63,164 nt of DNA, from NCBI GenBank assembly GCA_023476565.1, contig JAMCVZ010000027.1:1-63164 (forward strand), given 5' to 3'. Source of the stretch: Nitrospirota bacterium. Its GTDB lineage: Bacteria > Nitrospirota > Thermodesulfovibrionia > Thermodesulfovibrionales > Dissulfurispiraceae. A program made the translations under genes and the position numbers. Below are positions 25,565 to 33,096 of this stretch, in pieces. Positions within the stretch are counted from its first letter, which is position 1, and every line of letters starts with the position of its first letter. A model generated the notes under the pieces. That model worked only from the letters and a program-made list of their open reading frames with translations. It was not told the DNA's origin and did not search any database.

Positions 25565-27235
25565 ATGGGTTTATCAACAGCACTGTATACGGGCGTAAGC
25601 GGATTGAACGCCAACGGAACCGACCTGTCGGTTATCGGTAATGATCTCGCCAACACGAACACCGTCGGCTATAAAGGGGGGCGTGCGTCTTTCGCCGATA
25701 TCCTGAGTTCGTCGGCAGGAGGAGGCTCTACCATGTCGGTGGGCAGAGGTGTCAACCTCCAGGCTGTGACAACGCAGTTCACGCAGGGTACGCTTCAGAC
25801 CACCAGCAACGCCCTTGACCTCGCCATCGAAGGCGACGGGTTTTTCATTGTGAGGGAGACTACAGGCGCCCAGTATTACACAAGGGCGGGCCAGTACAAG
25901 CTCGACAAGAGCGGCGATATCGTGAACCCTGAGGGGTTGAACCTGCAGGGATACCTGACCCAGCAGGGAGGGGTGCTCGGCACCATCAACGTATCCTCGC
26001 TGAACAGCCCCCCGTTAAAGACGGCCAATGTTACCGTATCCGCCAACCTGAATTCCGCAACAGCGGTGAATGATCCGACTACAGCGACTACTTTTACTCT
26101 TAATAGCGCAAACAATCAGGTAGTGATAAATGGAACAACGTACACGTTGGGGGCGGGTACTTATTCGGGATCCGGTCTGGCTGCCGCCTTCAACGCAGTC
26201 GTCCCCGCAGGCGTAGCAACGATGTCATATACTGGTAACGATGCCGCCCCTAGCGCTGCTAATGAGTATAAATTTAAAATAACTAATACCAGCGGTGCCG
26301 GTCTTCCTGTAAATTTATCAAGCGTAAATTTCACTGCGGCATCAATGCTCGGCTTTCCCGGTGTTGATTATACTATTCCGGCTGCGGGCACCTACTCAAG
26401 TCTTTTCCGGCAATCCGGATTTGATCCCCTCAATGCAACGAACACCTCGGATTTCTCCACATCCATAACAGTGTATGACTCCCTTGGCAACAGTCACCTG
26501 ATCAACGTCTATTTCAGAAAGGTTGAACAGGGCGGCCTCCTGATTAATCCTTCAGGAGCAAGCACCACCGGAAACAGGTGGCTGTACTGGGCAGTGGTGC
26601 CACAGACAGACAGTACTGTGCCTGCTCCTCCCAATAACCGGTTGCAGGTAGGAGGGGCGGGATATCTCGAGTTCGATACGGCAGGCAAGCTGGTGTTCGA
26701 TAGCAACGGAACCTCCGAATATACGAGCTTTAATTTCCTCGGCGGTGTAACGCAGGCGCAAAGTATCGCCTTTAACTTCGGACAGAGTTTACTGGCGGGC
26801 GGCAGCGGATTGAGCGGCACCACCCAGTTCGGCAATCCCAACTCCGTTTTGTTTCAGAACCAGGACGGATATACGGCAGGAAGCCTCCAGAGCCTTCTTG
26901 TCGACCAGAACGGCGCCATGACCGGCGTGTTCACCAACGGGCAGACCTCGAAGGTTGCCGATGTTGCCCTTGCGCGTTTCATTGCGCCTACCGAGCTGAC
27001 GAAATCGGGGAGAAACCTCTATAACGAGTCATCCAAATCAGGGAGCGCTATCATCGGAACGGCAAGCACATCGGGAAGGGGAAGGATCTTCGCCAACAGC
27101 CTTGAGGCAAGCAACGTCGATATTGCAGAAGCATTCGTAAAAATGATTGCAGCCCAGAGAGGCTTCCAGGCAAACACCAAAGTCATCTCCGCAACCGACG
27201 AACTGTTGCAGGAACTGGAGAATATAAAGAGATAA
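25565..27235 (+). CDS. flgE: Flagellar hook protein FlgE
   Basis: 556 residues. N-terminal rod/hook signature (GLNANGTDLSVIGNDLANTN, then TVGYKGGRASF) and C-terminal LEASNVDIAEAFVKMIAAQR. FlgE is the universal-joint subunit. A central insert (~175-285) includes SANNQVVINGTTYTLGAGTY and GLAAAF, resembling domains in FlgK and FlgL of this window. Perfect ribosome site. A strong terminator follows 118 bp downstream. Confidence 0.95.
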   Translation: MGLSTALYTGVSGLNANGTDLSVIGNDLANTNTVGYKGGRASFADILSSSAGGGSTMSVGRGVNLQAVTTQFTQGTLQTTSNALDLAIEGDGFFIVRETTGAQYYTRAGQYKLDKSGDIVNPEGLNLQGYLTQQGGVLGTINVSSLNSPPLKTANVTVSANLNSATAVNDPTTATTFTLNSANNQVVINGTTYTLGAGTYSGSGLAAAFNAVVPAGVATMSYTGNDAAPSAANEYKFKITNTSGAGLPVNLSSVNFTAASMLGFPGVDYTIPAAGTYSSLFRQSGFDPLNATNTSDFSTSITVYDSLGNSHLINVYFRKVEQGGLLINPSGASTTGNRWLYWAVVPQTDSTVPAPPNNRLQVGGAGYLEFDTAGKLVFDSNGTSEYTSFNFLGGVTQAQSIAFNFGQSLLAGGSGLSGTTQFGNPNSVLFQNQDGYTAGSLQSLLVDQNGAMTGVFTNGQTSKVADVALARFIAPTELTKSGRNLYNESSKSGSAIIGTASTSGRGRIFANSLEASNVDIAEAFVKMIAAQRGFQANTKVISATDELLQELENIKR

Positions 27236-27352
27236 TTTAGCTCATGGCTCATAGCATAGAAAGAGAGGGGATATGAAAAAGTCGTCCGCCTTCTTAAAAA
27301 TATAAGAAAATCCGGCTGCTGTTACCCGTCAACCATTGCCTGCCCTGTATTT

Positions 27353-27394
27353 TGACGGTTAAATTGGGGATTTTTCAATTTAACCGTCATTTTA
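27353..27394 (+). terminator. Rho-independent terminator after flgE
   Basis: TGACGGTTAAATTG (27353-27366) pairs perfectly with CAATTTAACCGTCA (27376-27389) over a 9-base loop, followed by TTTTATTG. Confidence 0.85.
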
Positions 27395-27439
27395 TTGACC
27401 AGCCATTTTAAAACCAATTTAAAAACAAGCACTTATATT

Positions 27440-27455
27440 TGGCACGTTCTATGCT
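27440..27455 (+). promoter_or_regulatory. Sigma54 promoter of the fliL operon
   Basis: TGGCACGTTCTATGCT: perfect TGGCACG, correct GG-N10-GC spacing. It drives fliL-fliM-fliN-fliOP and beyond. The transcript would begin inside the adjoining hairpin, giving a structured 5' leader. Confidence 0.88.
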
Positions 27456-27540
27456 ATAACGCGTGGAGCGTTATAGCGCCGCGGGTTTGTAGCGTTATTC
27501 AATTTAATTTTATCTTCTTTTTTTACGCTATAACGTGTAA
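27453..27540. repeat. Word-repeat hairpin (CGTTATAGCG type) in the fliL leader
   Basis: GCTATAACGCGTGGAGCG followed by TTATAGC is itself palindromic. A second GTAGCGTTAT pairs with TTACGCTATAACG (27523-27535). Confidence 0.7.
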
Positions 27541-27569
27541 CCCTATACCACGATAATGGAGGAGACTGT

Positions 27570-28067
27570 ATGGCTGAAGAAAGGGATGAAAAACTCGGGG
27601 GCGAGGAGGAACTGCAAGAGCCGAAAAAGAAGAGATCCAAAAATATGCTTCTGATAATAATCATCGCCGCCGCCGTTGTCGTAGGCGGCGCCGGTGCATT
27701 TTACTTCCTCACAAAATCAGGCGGCGATAAATCCCATAAAGCCAAAGGGGAAGCTAAAAAAGAGGATGGAGTTATGTTCGCCCTCGATCCCTTTGTTGTC
27801 AACCTGAGTGATCAAAGCGGGAACAGGTTTTTAAAAGTATCCCTGCAGCTCGAGCTCGCCGGTCCCGCCGTTATGGAGGGCGCAAAGGCAAAGACTCCCC
27901 AGATAAGGGATTCTATTATCACACTGCTTACAAGCAAGACGTCGGATGCCCTTATTTCCCCTGAAGGCAAACTGCAGTTGAAAGATGAAATAAATATTAC
28001 CGCCAACCAGATCCTGGGGAATAATTCAGTAAAAAATGTTTATCTTACCGAATTCGTAATGCAATGA
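27570..28067 (+). CDS. fliL: Flagellar stator-associated protein FliL
   Basis: A 165-residue single-pass inner-membrane protein: charged N-terminus (KKKRSK), membrane segment (MLLIIIIAAAVVVGGAGAFY, ~31-50), then a periplasmic domain with the FliL signature FALDPFVVNLSDQSGNRFLK and a C-terminal NSVKNVYLTEFVMQ. It stabilises stators. GGAGGAGA ribosome site. Confidence 0.95.
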   Translation: MAEERDEKLGGEEELQEPKKKRSKNMLLIIIIAAAVVVGGAGAFYFLTKSGGDKSHKAKGEAKKEDGVMFALDPFVVNLSDQSGNRFLKVSLQLELAGPAVMEGAKAKTPQIRDSIITLLTSKTSDALISPEGKLQLKDEINITANQILGNNSVKNVYLTEFVMQ

Positions 28068-28257
28068 ATCGTGATGCGTAATGTGTAATGAGTAATGGGT
28101 GAAAATGAAAACGCATAAAGATTTAGACGTTTGGAAAAAAGCAATGGAGCTTGCAGAAAGCATATATAGCGTAACTGCAGAATTTCCTAAAGAAGAGCAA
28201 TTTGGACTTACAGCACAAATCAGGCGTGCTGCTGTTTCATTACGCATTACGAGGTAA
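28067..28257. mobile_element. IVS-like hairpin element carrying a truncated four-helix-bundle gene
   Basis: The left arm has GTGATGCGTAATGTG and TAATGAGTAATGGGTG (28070-28101). The right arm has TTCATTACGCATTACGAG (28236-28253). Between them sits the 5' part of an S23-type ORF. The arms are the same words as the hairpins at 31071 and 32971. S23 ORFs are the genes of 23S rRNA intervening sequences, which are themselves hairpin-bounded. The right end GAGG is the fliM ribosome site. Confidence 0.7.
28105..28257 (+). pseudogene. Truncated S23-type four-helix-bundle protein
   Basis: A 50-residue frame beginning MKTHKDLDVWKKAMELAESI and reaching FGLTAQIRRAAVS. This is the conserved N-terminal signature of four-helix-bundle (23S rRNA-intervening-sequence) proteins, normally about 115-130 residues. 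At the point where IPSNIAEG normally follows, the sequence passes into the right hairpin arm (LRITR, stop). The ORF is thus deleted for its last two-thirds and is probably non-functional. It lies between fliL and fliM on the same strand. Confidence 0.8.
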
Positions 28258-28259
28258 TT

Positions 28260-29222
28260 ATGGAAGATATCCTTTCGCAAGATGAAGTCGATGCTCTATT
28301 AAAGGGAATTGCAGAAGGCGAAATAGAAACCGAGAAGCTGGAAGAAGCGTCCGGCGTCAAGGTCTACGATTTTACAGGGCAGGAGAAAATAGTCAGGGGC
28401 AGGATGCCTTCCCTTGATATCGCCAATGAAAGACTCGCCAGAAATTTCCGCCTTTCCCTGTCCGCCGCCATAAGGCATATGGTGGATGTGACCAATGTAA
28501 ACGTCAATATCACAAAGTTTTATGATTTCATGAGGGGGATCCCCTTCCCGTCGAGCATCAACGTATTTAAGATGGAACCACTCAGGGGATTCGGTCTTCT
28601 GGTGTTCGACGCCCCGATGATATTCAGCCTCATCGAGTACTTTTTCGGCGGGACCGGGAAGGGATATTACAAGCCTGAGGGAAGGGAATTTACGCCCATT
28701 GAGCAAAAGATAATCCATAAGGTTGTATTGATGTTCTTCAACGATATGGAAGAGGCGTGGAAGCCGGTCTACCCGATAAAGCCCATCTATGTCCGCTCGG
28801 AGATGAATCCCCAGTTTGTGACAATCGTTACCCCGGTGGATGTCGTCATAAAAGTTGAATTCATTCTTGAAATCGAGGGGAAGCAGTGTAAGGCCTTTCT
28901 CTGCATTCCCTACGGCTCTGTCGAGCCGATTAAAGAAAAGCTGTACAGCGCGTTTTCGGCGGACAGGGATGAACTGGATATCAAATGGCTCGAAAGGCTG
29001 AAAGATTCGCTTAGGGAGACATGGGTGGTCATGCAGGGATTGCTGGGTACGACGAGCCTTACCGTGCAGGAAGTGCTGGAATTGCAGACGGGAGATATCC
29101 TCATCCTCGATAAAAGGGCGGAAGAGGATATTAGTGTTGTCGTCGAGGGCGTACCGAAATTCAAAGGGAAATTCGGCAGTTACAGAGGCGGGCAGGCCCT
29201 GAAAATAACAAAGGTATTATGA
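28260..29222 (+). CDS. fliM: Flagellar motor switch protein FliM
   Basis: 320 residues. N-terminal CheY-P-binding peptide ILSQDEVDALL, CheC-like middle domain (~45-230) and a C-terminal SpoA domain matching FliN (TVQEVLELQTGDILILDK). It receives the CheY signal and controls rotation direction. ATG 28260 behind ACGAGG supplied by the hairpin arm. Confidence 0.97.
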   Translation: MEDILSQDEVDALLKGIAEGEIETEKLEEASGVKVYDFTGQEKIVRGRMPSLDIANERLARNFRLSLSAAIRHMVDVTNVNVNITKFYDFMRGIPFPSSINVFKMEPLRGFGLLVFDAPMIFSLIEYFFGGTGKGYYKPEGREFTPIEQKIIHKVVLMFFNDMEEAWKPVYPIKPIYVRSEMNPQFVTIVTPVDVVIKVEFILEIEGKQCKAFLCIPYGSVEPIKEKLYSAFSADRDELDIKWLERLKDSLRETWVVMQGLLGTTSLTVQEVLELQTGDILILDKRAEEDISVVVEGVPKFKGKFGSYRGGQALKITKVL

Positions 29223-29295
29223 AAAGACATGATGCGCAAAGTTGACAGGCTATGAGCGAGCGGCCTGCGATCCGAAGCCTGAAGGGAGATGGAAT

Positions 29296-29625
29296 ATGGC
29301 AGACGAAGTGAAAAATCTTGATGTGCAGGAATTTAAAAGTGAGGCTCAACCGTCCCAGGCGGTTCAGAGGGACATAAATTTCATCCTTGATGTTCCCCTG
29401 GAAATGACCGTGGTCATCGGCAGTACGAAAATCCTTATCCAGGAGCTCCTGCAGCTTGGACAGGGATCCGTTATCGCCCTCGATAAACTGGCAGGGGAGC
29501 CGATGGAAGTATATGTGAATCATAAACTCATCGGCAGGGGAGAGGTTGTTGTGGTGAATGAGAAGTTCGGGATCAGGCTGACTGATATTATCAGCCCGAC
29601 AGAGCGGGTGAAACAGCTAAAGTGA
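29296..29625 (+). CDS. fliN: Flagellar motor switch protein FliN
   Basis: About 109 residues from ATG 29296, which has GGGAG 8 bases upstream. A longer frame from 29242 has no such site. SpoA domain: ILDVPLEMTVVIGSTKILIQ, then ELLQLGQGSVIALDKLAGEP and IGRGEVVVVNEKFGIRLTDI. FliN forms the base of the C ring with FliM and helps dock FliH. Confidence 0.96.
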   Translation: MADEVKNLDVQEFKSEAQPSQAVQRDINFILDVPLEMTVVIGSTKILIQELLQLGQGSVIALDKLAGEPMEVYVNHKLIGRGEVVVVNEKFGIRLTDIISPTERVKQLK

Positions 29626-29709
29626 TAAGCAGCAGGCAGTCGGTAGCAAAGGGGGTTTAAAAATAAATTATTTCTTCTGCCCTTACTGCTTGCTGCTTAT
29701 TACCGGCCG
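29625..29709. repeat. Word-repeat hairpin (AAGCAGCAGGCAG type) between fliN and fliO
   Basis: ATAAGCAGCAGGCAGTCGGT on the left pairs with TACTGCTTGCTGCTTAT on the right, with CCGGCC beyond. It ends 9 bp upstream of the fliO ribosome site CCGGAGG. Confidence 0.75.
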
Positions 29710-29731
29710 CTAAAGAACCGGAGGTTTTAGT

Positions 29732-30802
29732 TTGGGTATTGAACTGTTAAAGGTCACAATCGGCCTGCTGATCGTCCTCGGCGGAATATACTTGTTGCTC
29801 AGGTTTCTGAAGCAGAAGGTTCTACCGCAGAGGTGGATGATAGAGCTGATCCATTACCAGCCACTCGGCACAAAAAGGGGTGTTGCAATAATCAAAGTCC
29901 TGAAAGAGTACCTTGTAGTGGGCGTTGCCGATGAAAACATATCGCTTCTGAGCAAGCTGAATTCATCGGACGTGGAAGACGCGTTGAAACAACAGGGACC
30001 AACAGCCGGCAGCCGGGCGCCGGGAATAAAAATAAAAGATTTTATGAAAGGTAAATTCTTTTCTCTGTTTCCCTGGCTGCTGGCTACCGGTTGCTGGCTA
30101 CTTTTCTTTTTGCTGCGTGCTGCTGATTCTTTTGCCGCCCCGGCATCACCTGCTGCGGCCGGCGGGGGCTTTTTGGGCCTTTCAACTCCGCTCGAATTGC
30201 TTTTATTTTTTACCTTATTGTCTATTCTGCCGGCAATCCTTGTCATGACCACCTCTTTCACGAGAATAGTTGTGGTGCTTTCTTTTTTGCGGCAGGCGCT
30301 GGGAACGCCTCAGGTCCCCCCTACGCAGGTAATAATCGGGCTGTCACTCTTTATCACTCTTTTTGTCATGTCTCCGGTCATTGATAAAATTTATACGGAT
30401 GCGTATCAACCCTATACAAAAAAGCAGATCAATGCAGAGGACGCCCTCGACAGGGCGGGGGTGCCCCTGAAGGAATTTATGCTGAGACAGACGAGGGAAA
30501 AGGACCTCCTCCTTTTTTTAAAAATGTCGAAATTGGAAAGACCCGCAAAACCCATGGACCTCCCCATGAGGGTCGTTGTGCCTGCATTCTCCATCGGCGA
30601 GCTTAAGAAGGCCTTCGAAATCGGCTTTCTTATCTTTTTGCCCTTCCTGGTAATCGACATGGTTGTCGCAAGCGTCCTCCTTTCCATGGGCATGATGATG
30701 CTTCCGCCCGTTATGATTTCCATGCCTTTTAAATTGCTGTTGTTTGTTCTCGTGGACGGCTGGGGTCTCCTGATAGGGTCGCTTATAGGCGGTTTCAGGT
30801 GA
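29732..30802 (+). CDS. fliP: FliO-FliP fused flagellar export gate protein
   Basis: One 356-residue frame. Residues 1-~90 are FliO-like (LLIVLGGIYLLLRFLKQKVL membrane segment, then WMIELIHYQPLGTKRGVAII). Residues ~105-356 are a complete FliP with its own signal peptide (MKGKFFSLFPWLLATGC...AADSFAAPA), FLRQALGTPQVPPTQVIIGL and the C-terminal GWGLLIGSLIGGF. Normally two genes. The join is encoded by a word-repeat hairpin (29990-30126). FliP may also start separately at ATG 30044, though no good ribosome site is seen. TTG start 29732 follows GGAGG. Overlaps fliQ by 4 bp. Confidence 0.9.
   Translation: MGIELLKVTIGLLIVLGGIYLLLRFLKQKVLPQRWMIELIHYQPLGTKRGVAIIKVLKEYLVVGVADENISLLSKLNSSDVEDALKQQGPTAGSRAPGIKIKDFMKGKFFSLFPWLLATGCWLLFFLLRAADSFAAPASPAAAGGGFLGLSTPLELLLFFTLLSILPAILVMTTSFTRIVVVLSFLRQALGTPQVPPTQVIIGLSLFITLFVMSPVIDKIYTDAYQPYTKKQINAEDALDRAGVPLKEFMLRQTREKDLLLFLKMSKLERPAKPMDLPMRVVVPAFSIGELKKAFEIGFLIFLPFLVIDMVVASVLLSMGMMMLPPVMISMPFKLLLFVLVDGWGLLIGSLIGGFR
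29990..30126. repeat. Word-repeat hairpin (AGCCGGCAGCC type) at the fliO-fliP join
   Basis: ACAGGGACCAACAGCCGGCA and GCCGGGCGCCGG on the left pair with CCCTGGCTGCTGGCTACCGG and TTGCTGGCTAC on the right. It is entirely within the open frame and encodes the FliO tail and FliP signal-peptide core. Confidence 0.7.
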
Positions 30803-31068
30803 CGGTCGAACTATTGAACCAGTTGTCAAGGCAGACCTTTGAGACCATTTTGCTGGTAGGCGGTCCTGTGCTGCTGGTAAGTCTTGTTGTCGGGATACTG
30901 ATCAGCCTCTTCCAGGCTGTAACGCAGCTCCAGGAAATGACCATGACGTTTATACCCAAAATTATTGCCGTCTTCTTTACGCTCCTTGTGGCGCTGCCGT
31001 GGATGGTCAAGATCCTGGTAGGCTTTACGCGAAGCATTTTTGAAAACATTCCACAGTATGTCAAATAA
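30799..31068 (+). CDS. fliQ: Flagellar export gate protein FliQ
   Basis: An 89-residue, two-helix membrane protein: TFETILLVGGPVLLVSLVVG and TMTFIPKIIAVFFTLLVALP, with the signature SLFQAVTQLQEMTMTF. Four FliQ wrap the FliP5R1 gate. GTG start in a 4-bp overlap with fliP. Confidence 0.96.
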   Translation: MTVELLNQLSRQTFETILLVGGPVLLVSLVVGILISLFQAVTQLQEMTMTFIPKIIAVFFTLLVALPWMVKILVGFTRSIFENIPQYVK

Positions 31069-31070
31069 AA

Positions 31071-31170
31071 ACAGTAATGGGTAATGTGTGATGGGTGATG
31101 AGATAAAGAAATACAAAAGTAGAGTTTTGACTCATTACTCATCACGGATTACGCATTACGCATCACGGAT
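31071..31170. repeat. Word-repeat hairpin (GTAATGGGTGATGAG type) between fliQ and fliR
   Basis: AGTAATGGGTAATGTGTGAT and GGGTGATGAG (31073-31102) pair with CTCATTACTCATCACGG and ATTACGCATTACGCATCACG (31131-31167). One of the clearest examples. Confidence 0.85.
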
Positions 31171-31178
31171 TTTAAGCT

Positions 31179-31916
31179 ATGGAGCTCTATAATCTGATAA
31201 ATACATACGCTGAGAAGTTCATCCCCATATTCATAAGGGTTTCGGTTATGCTTGCCTTTATACCTTTCATAGGAGCGAAGACGACGCCGGTAATGGTCAG
31301 GCTCGGTCTTTCCGTTGCCCTGACATTGCTGCTTTTACCTGTCGTAGAAGTGAAGATGGACAGCCCTGTAAAGGCGATTTATGAGGCTTTCTTCATCGGT
31401 ACTGCCATAGGCCTGGCGGCCCGTATAATACTCGGCGCCATAGAGATGGCCGCCCAGTGGATGAGCATAGAGATGGGCCTGGGGGTAGCGGCGATTTTCA
31501 ATCCCCAGTTCGGGGAGGTTTTGGGGCCATTGAGCCTTTTTTACAGCCTGGCATCCATGGGCATATTCTTTATTTTCGATATTCATCATTATTTTATAGA
31601 GGCCCTTGTGCGCAGTTTTGATATGACCTCCATTCACTATAACGGCATATTCGATTCTATAATCAAGCTGAACTCCCTGCTGTTTCCGCTGGCCTTTAAA
31701 ATAGCGGCTCCGGTTATGCTGGTCCAGGTTCTGGTCAACCTGGGAATGGGCTTTCTTTCAAGGGCGATCCCCCAGGCGAATATATTCATCATAAGTTTCC
31801 CTTTACTCATTTTTTTAGGGGTTTTCTTCCTGGTAGTATCGATGCCGTTTATGATAGCGGTTATGGCGAAGGCCTTTATACATTTAAAAGATGCGATCAT
31901 GGTGTTTACGAGGTAG
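31179..31916 (+). CDS. fliR: Flagellar export gate protein FliR
   Basis: A 245-residue polytopic membrane protein, single copy in the gate. N-terminal FIRVSVMLAFIPFIGAKTTP and C-terminal FIISFPLLIFLGVFFLVVSM are typical. Its last codons (VFTR) contain TTTACGAGG, which doubles as the flhB ribosome site. Confidence 0.96.
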   Translation: MELYNLINTYAEKFIPIFIRVSVMLAFIPFIGAKTTPVMVRLGLSVALTLLLLPVVEVKMDSPVKAIYEAFFIGTAIGLAARIILGAIEMAAQWMSIEMGLGVAAIFNPQFGEVLGPLSLFYSLASMGIFFIFDIHHYFIEALVRSFDMTSIHYNGIFDSIIKLNSLLFPLAFKIAAPVMLVQVLVNLGMGFLSRAIPQANIFIISFPLLIFLGVFFLVVSMPFMIAVMAKAFIHLKDAIMVFTR

Positions 31917-31919
31917 CAT

Positions 31920-32990
31920 ATGGCCGAAGAGTTTGATGAGCGAACGGAACAGGCGACGCCCCGAAGGCGACAGAAGGCCAGGGAAAAGGGTGATGTCCCG
32001 AGGAGTAGAGACCTCACCGGACTTATGCCCTTGTGGGTTGTTACCCTCTATCTCTCTTTCGGGGGCTTTATGCTTACAACTCTGCTCTCTTATTTGAGGG
32101 CGGCGTTGAGAAGGGGCTTCGAGGCGCCTTTGAGTGATACGTCTTTCATTGAGATCTTCAGGGCCGATACCTTTCAGATCGGGATGATGATGGCCCCTCT
32201 TTTTTTATTGATGCTGTTCCTGATCGCCGCTGTCCATTTCCTTCAGACGGGTTTTTTAATTTCTCCTGCTCCGTTGAGCCCGGACATTTCAAAAATAAAC
32301 CCGCTTGAGGGGATCAAGAAATTTATAAGCATCAATACGCTTTTCGAAACGGTAAAGGGTTTCTTTAAAGTTATCGTGCTCGGGCTGATACTTTACTTTA
32401 TTTTGAAAAACGAAGTATTGAAATTGCCCCTTCTCGTGGATATGGACATACAATCCATCATGGGATTTTCTTTCGGCCAGATAAAAAAGCTCCTGATTAT
32501 TTCAGCCACTGTGCTGAGTGTTTTTGCTGTTGCGGATTTTGCATACCAGAGGTGGCAGTTTGAGCGCAACCTGAGGATGACCAAGCAGGAAGTGAAAGAG
32601 GAATACAAAGAGATGGAGGGTGATCCGCGCGTTAAGGCACGGATAAAGAGCTTGCAGAGAGATATGGCCAGGAAGAGAATGATGCAGGAGGTGCCGAAGG
32701 CCGACGTGGTCATAACGAACCCCACGCATTTTGCCGTCGCCCTGAAATATGACTCTGCAAAAATGGGGGCGCCGACCCTGGTCGCAAAGGGAGCAAATCT
32801 TATTGCCGGGAAAATAAAAGAGGTCGCCCGGAAGAGCGGGGTGCCGGTGTTTGAGGATAAACCGCTGGCGCGGACGCTTTATAAGATGGAAATAGGGCAG
32901 GAGATACCGGAACCGCTATACAAGGCCTTGGCGACCATACTCGCCAATGTTTATAAGCTGAAAAAAAAGACCGTGATGCGTAATGGGTAA
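31920..32990 (+). CDS. flhB: Flagellar export switch protein FlhB
   Basis: 356 residues. N-terminal EFDERTEQATPRRRQKAREK, four membrane helices (~30-210), and a cytoplasmic domain with the autocleavage site NPTH (~267-270; VITNPTHFAVALKY). It switches export from hook to filament substrates together with FliK. The last residues (TVMRNG) and stop codon are encoded by the left arm of a word-repeat hairpin. Confidence 0.97.
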   Translation: MAEEFDERTEQATPRRRQKAREKGDVPRSRDLTGLMPLWVVTLYLSFGGFMLTTLLSYLRAALRRGFEAPLSDTSFIEIFRADTFQIGMMMAPLFLLMLFLIAAVHFLQTGFLISPAPLSPDISKINPLEGIKKFISINTLFETVKGFFKVIVLGLILYFILKNEVLKLPLLVDMDIQSIMGFSFGQIKKLLIISATVLSVFAVADFAYQRWQFERNLRMTKQEVKEEYKEMEGDPRVKARIKSLQRDMARKRMMQEVPKADVVITNPTHFAVALKYDSAKMGAPTLVAKGANLIAGKIKEVARKSGVPVFEDKPLARTLYKMEIGQEIPEPLYKALATILANVYKLKKKTVMRNG

Positions 32991-33086
32991 TGAGTAATGG
33001 GTAACAGCAAAAAACATAAGAACTTCTCATGTCTTACGGTCTTATCTTTTGTCCTTTACTCATCACTCATCACTCATTACCCTTTA
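32971..33086. repeat. Word-repeat hairpin (GTAATGAGTAATGGGT type), flhB/flhA junction
   Basis: GTGATGCGTAATGGGTAATG and AGTAATGGGTAAC (32973-33005) pair with TTTACTCATCACTCATCACT and CATTACC (33055-33083). It supplies the flhB stop codon, and TTTACGAGG at its right end is the flhA ribosome site. Confidence 0.85.
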
Positions 33087-33096
33087 CGAGGTTTTC

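Larger units (their letters stand above)
27236..27569. other. 334-bp gap between flgE and fliL
   Basis: Holds a strong terminator (27353-27394), a near-perfect sigma54 promoter (27440-27455) and a CGTTATAGCG-type hairpin (27453-27540). This is a true operon boundary. A 10-codon ATG frame at 27273 is too short to support. Confidence 0.8.

Noticed and set aside
27273-27305. Ten-codon ATG frame with a fair ribosome site after flgE
   Set aside because: Too short, and it lies in a leader before a terminator; no supporting evidence.
33049-33096. Upstream start adding 16 residues to FlhA
   Set aside because: The extra codons are the hairpin right arm, and a good ACGAGG ribosome site precedes ATG 33097.
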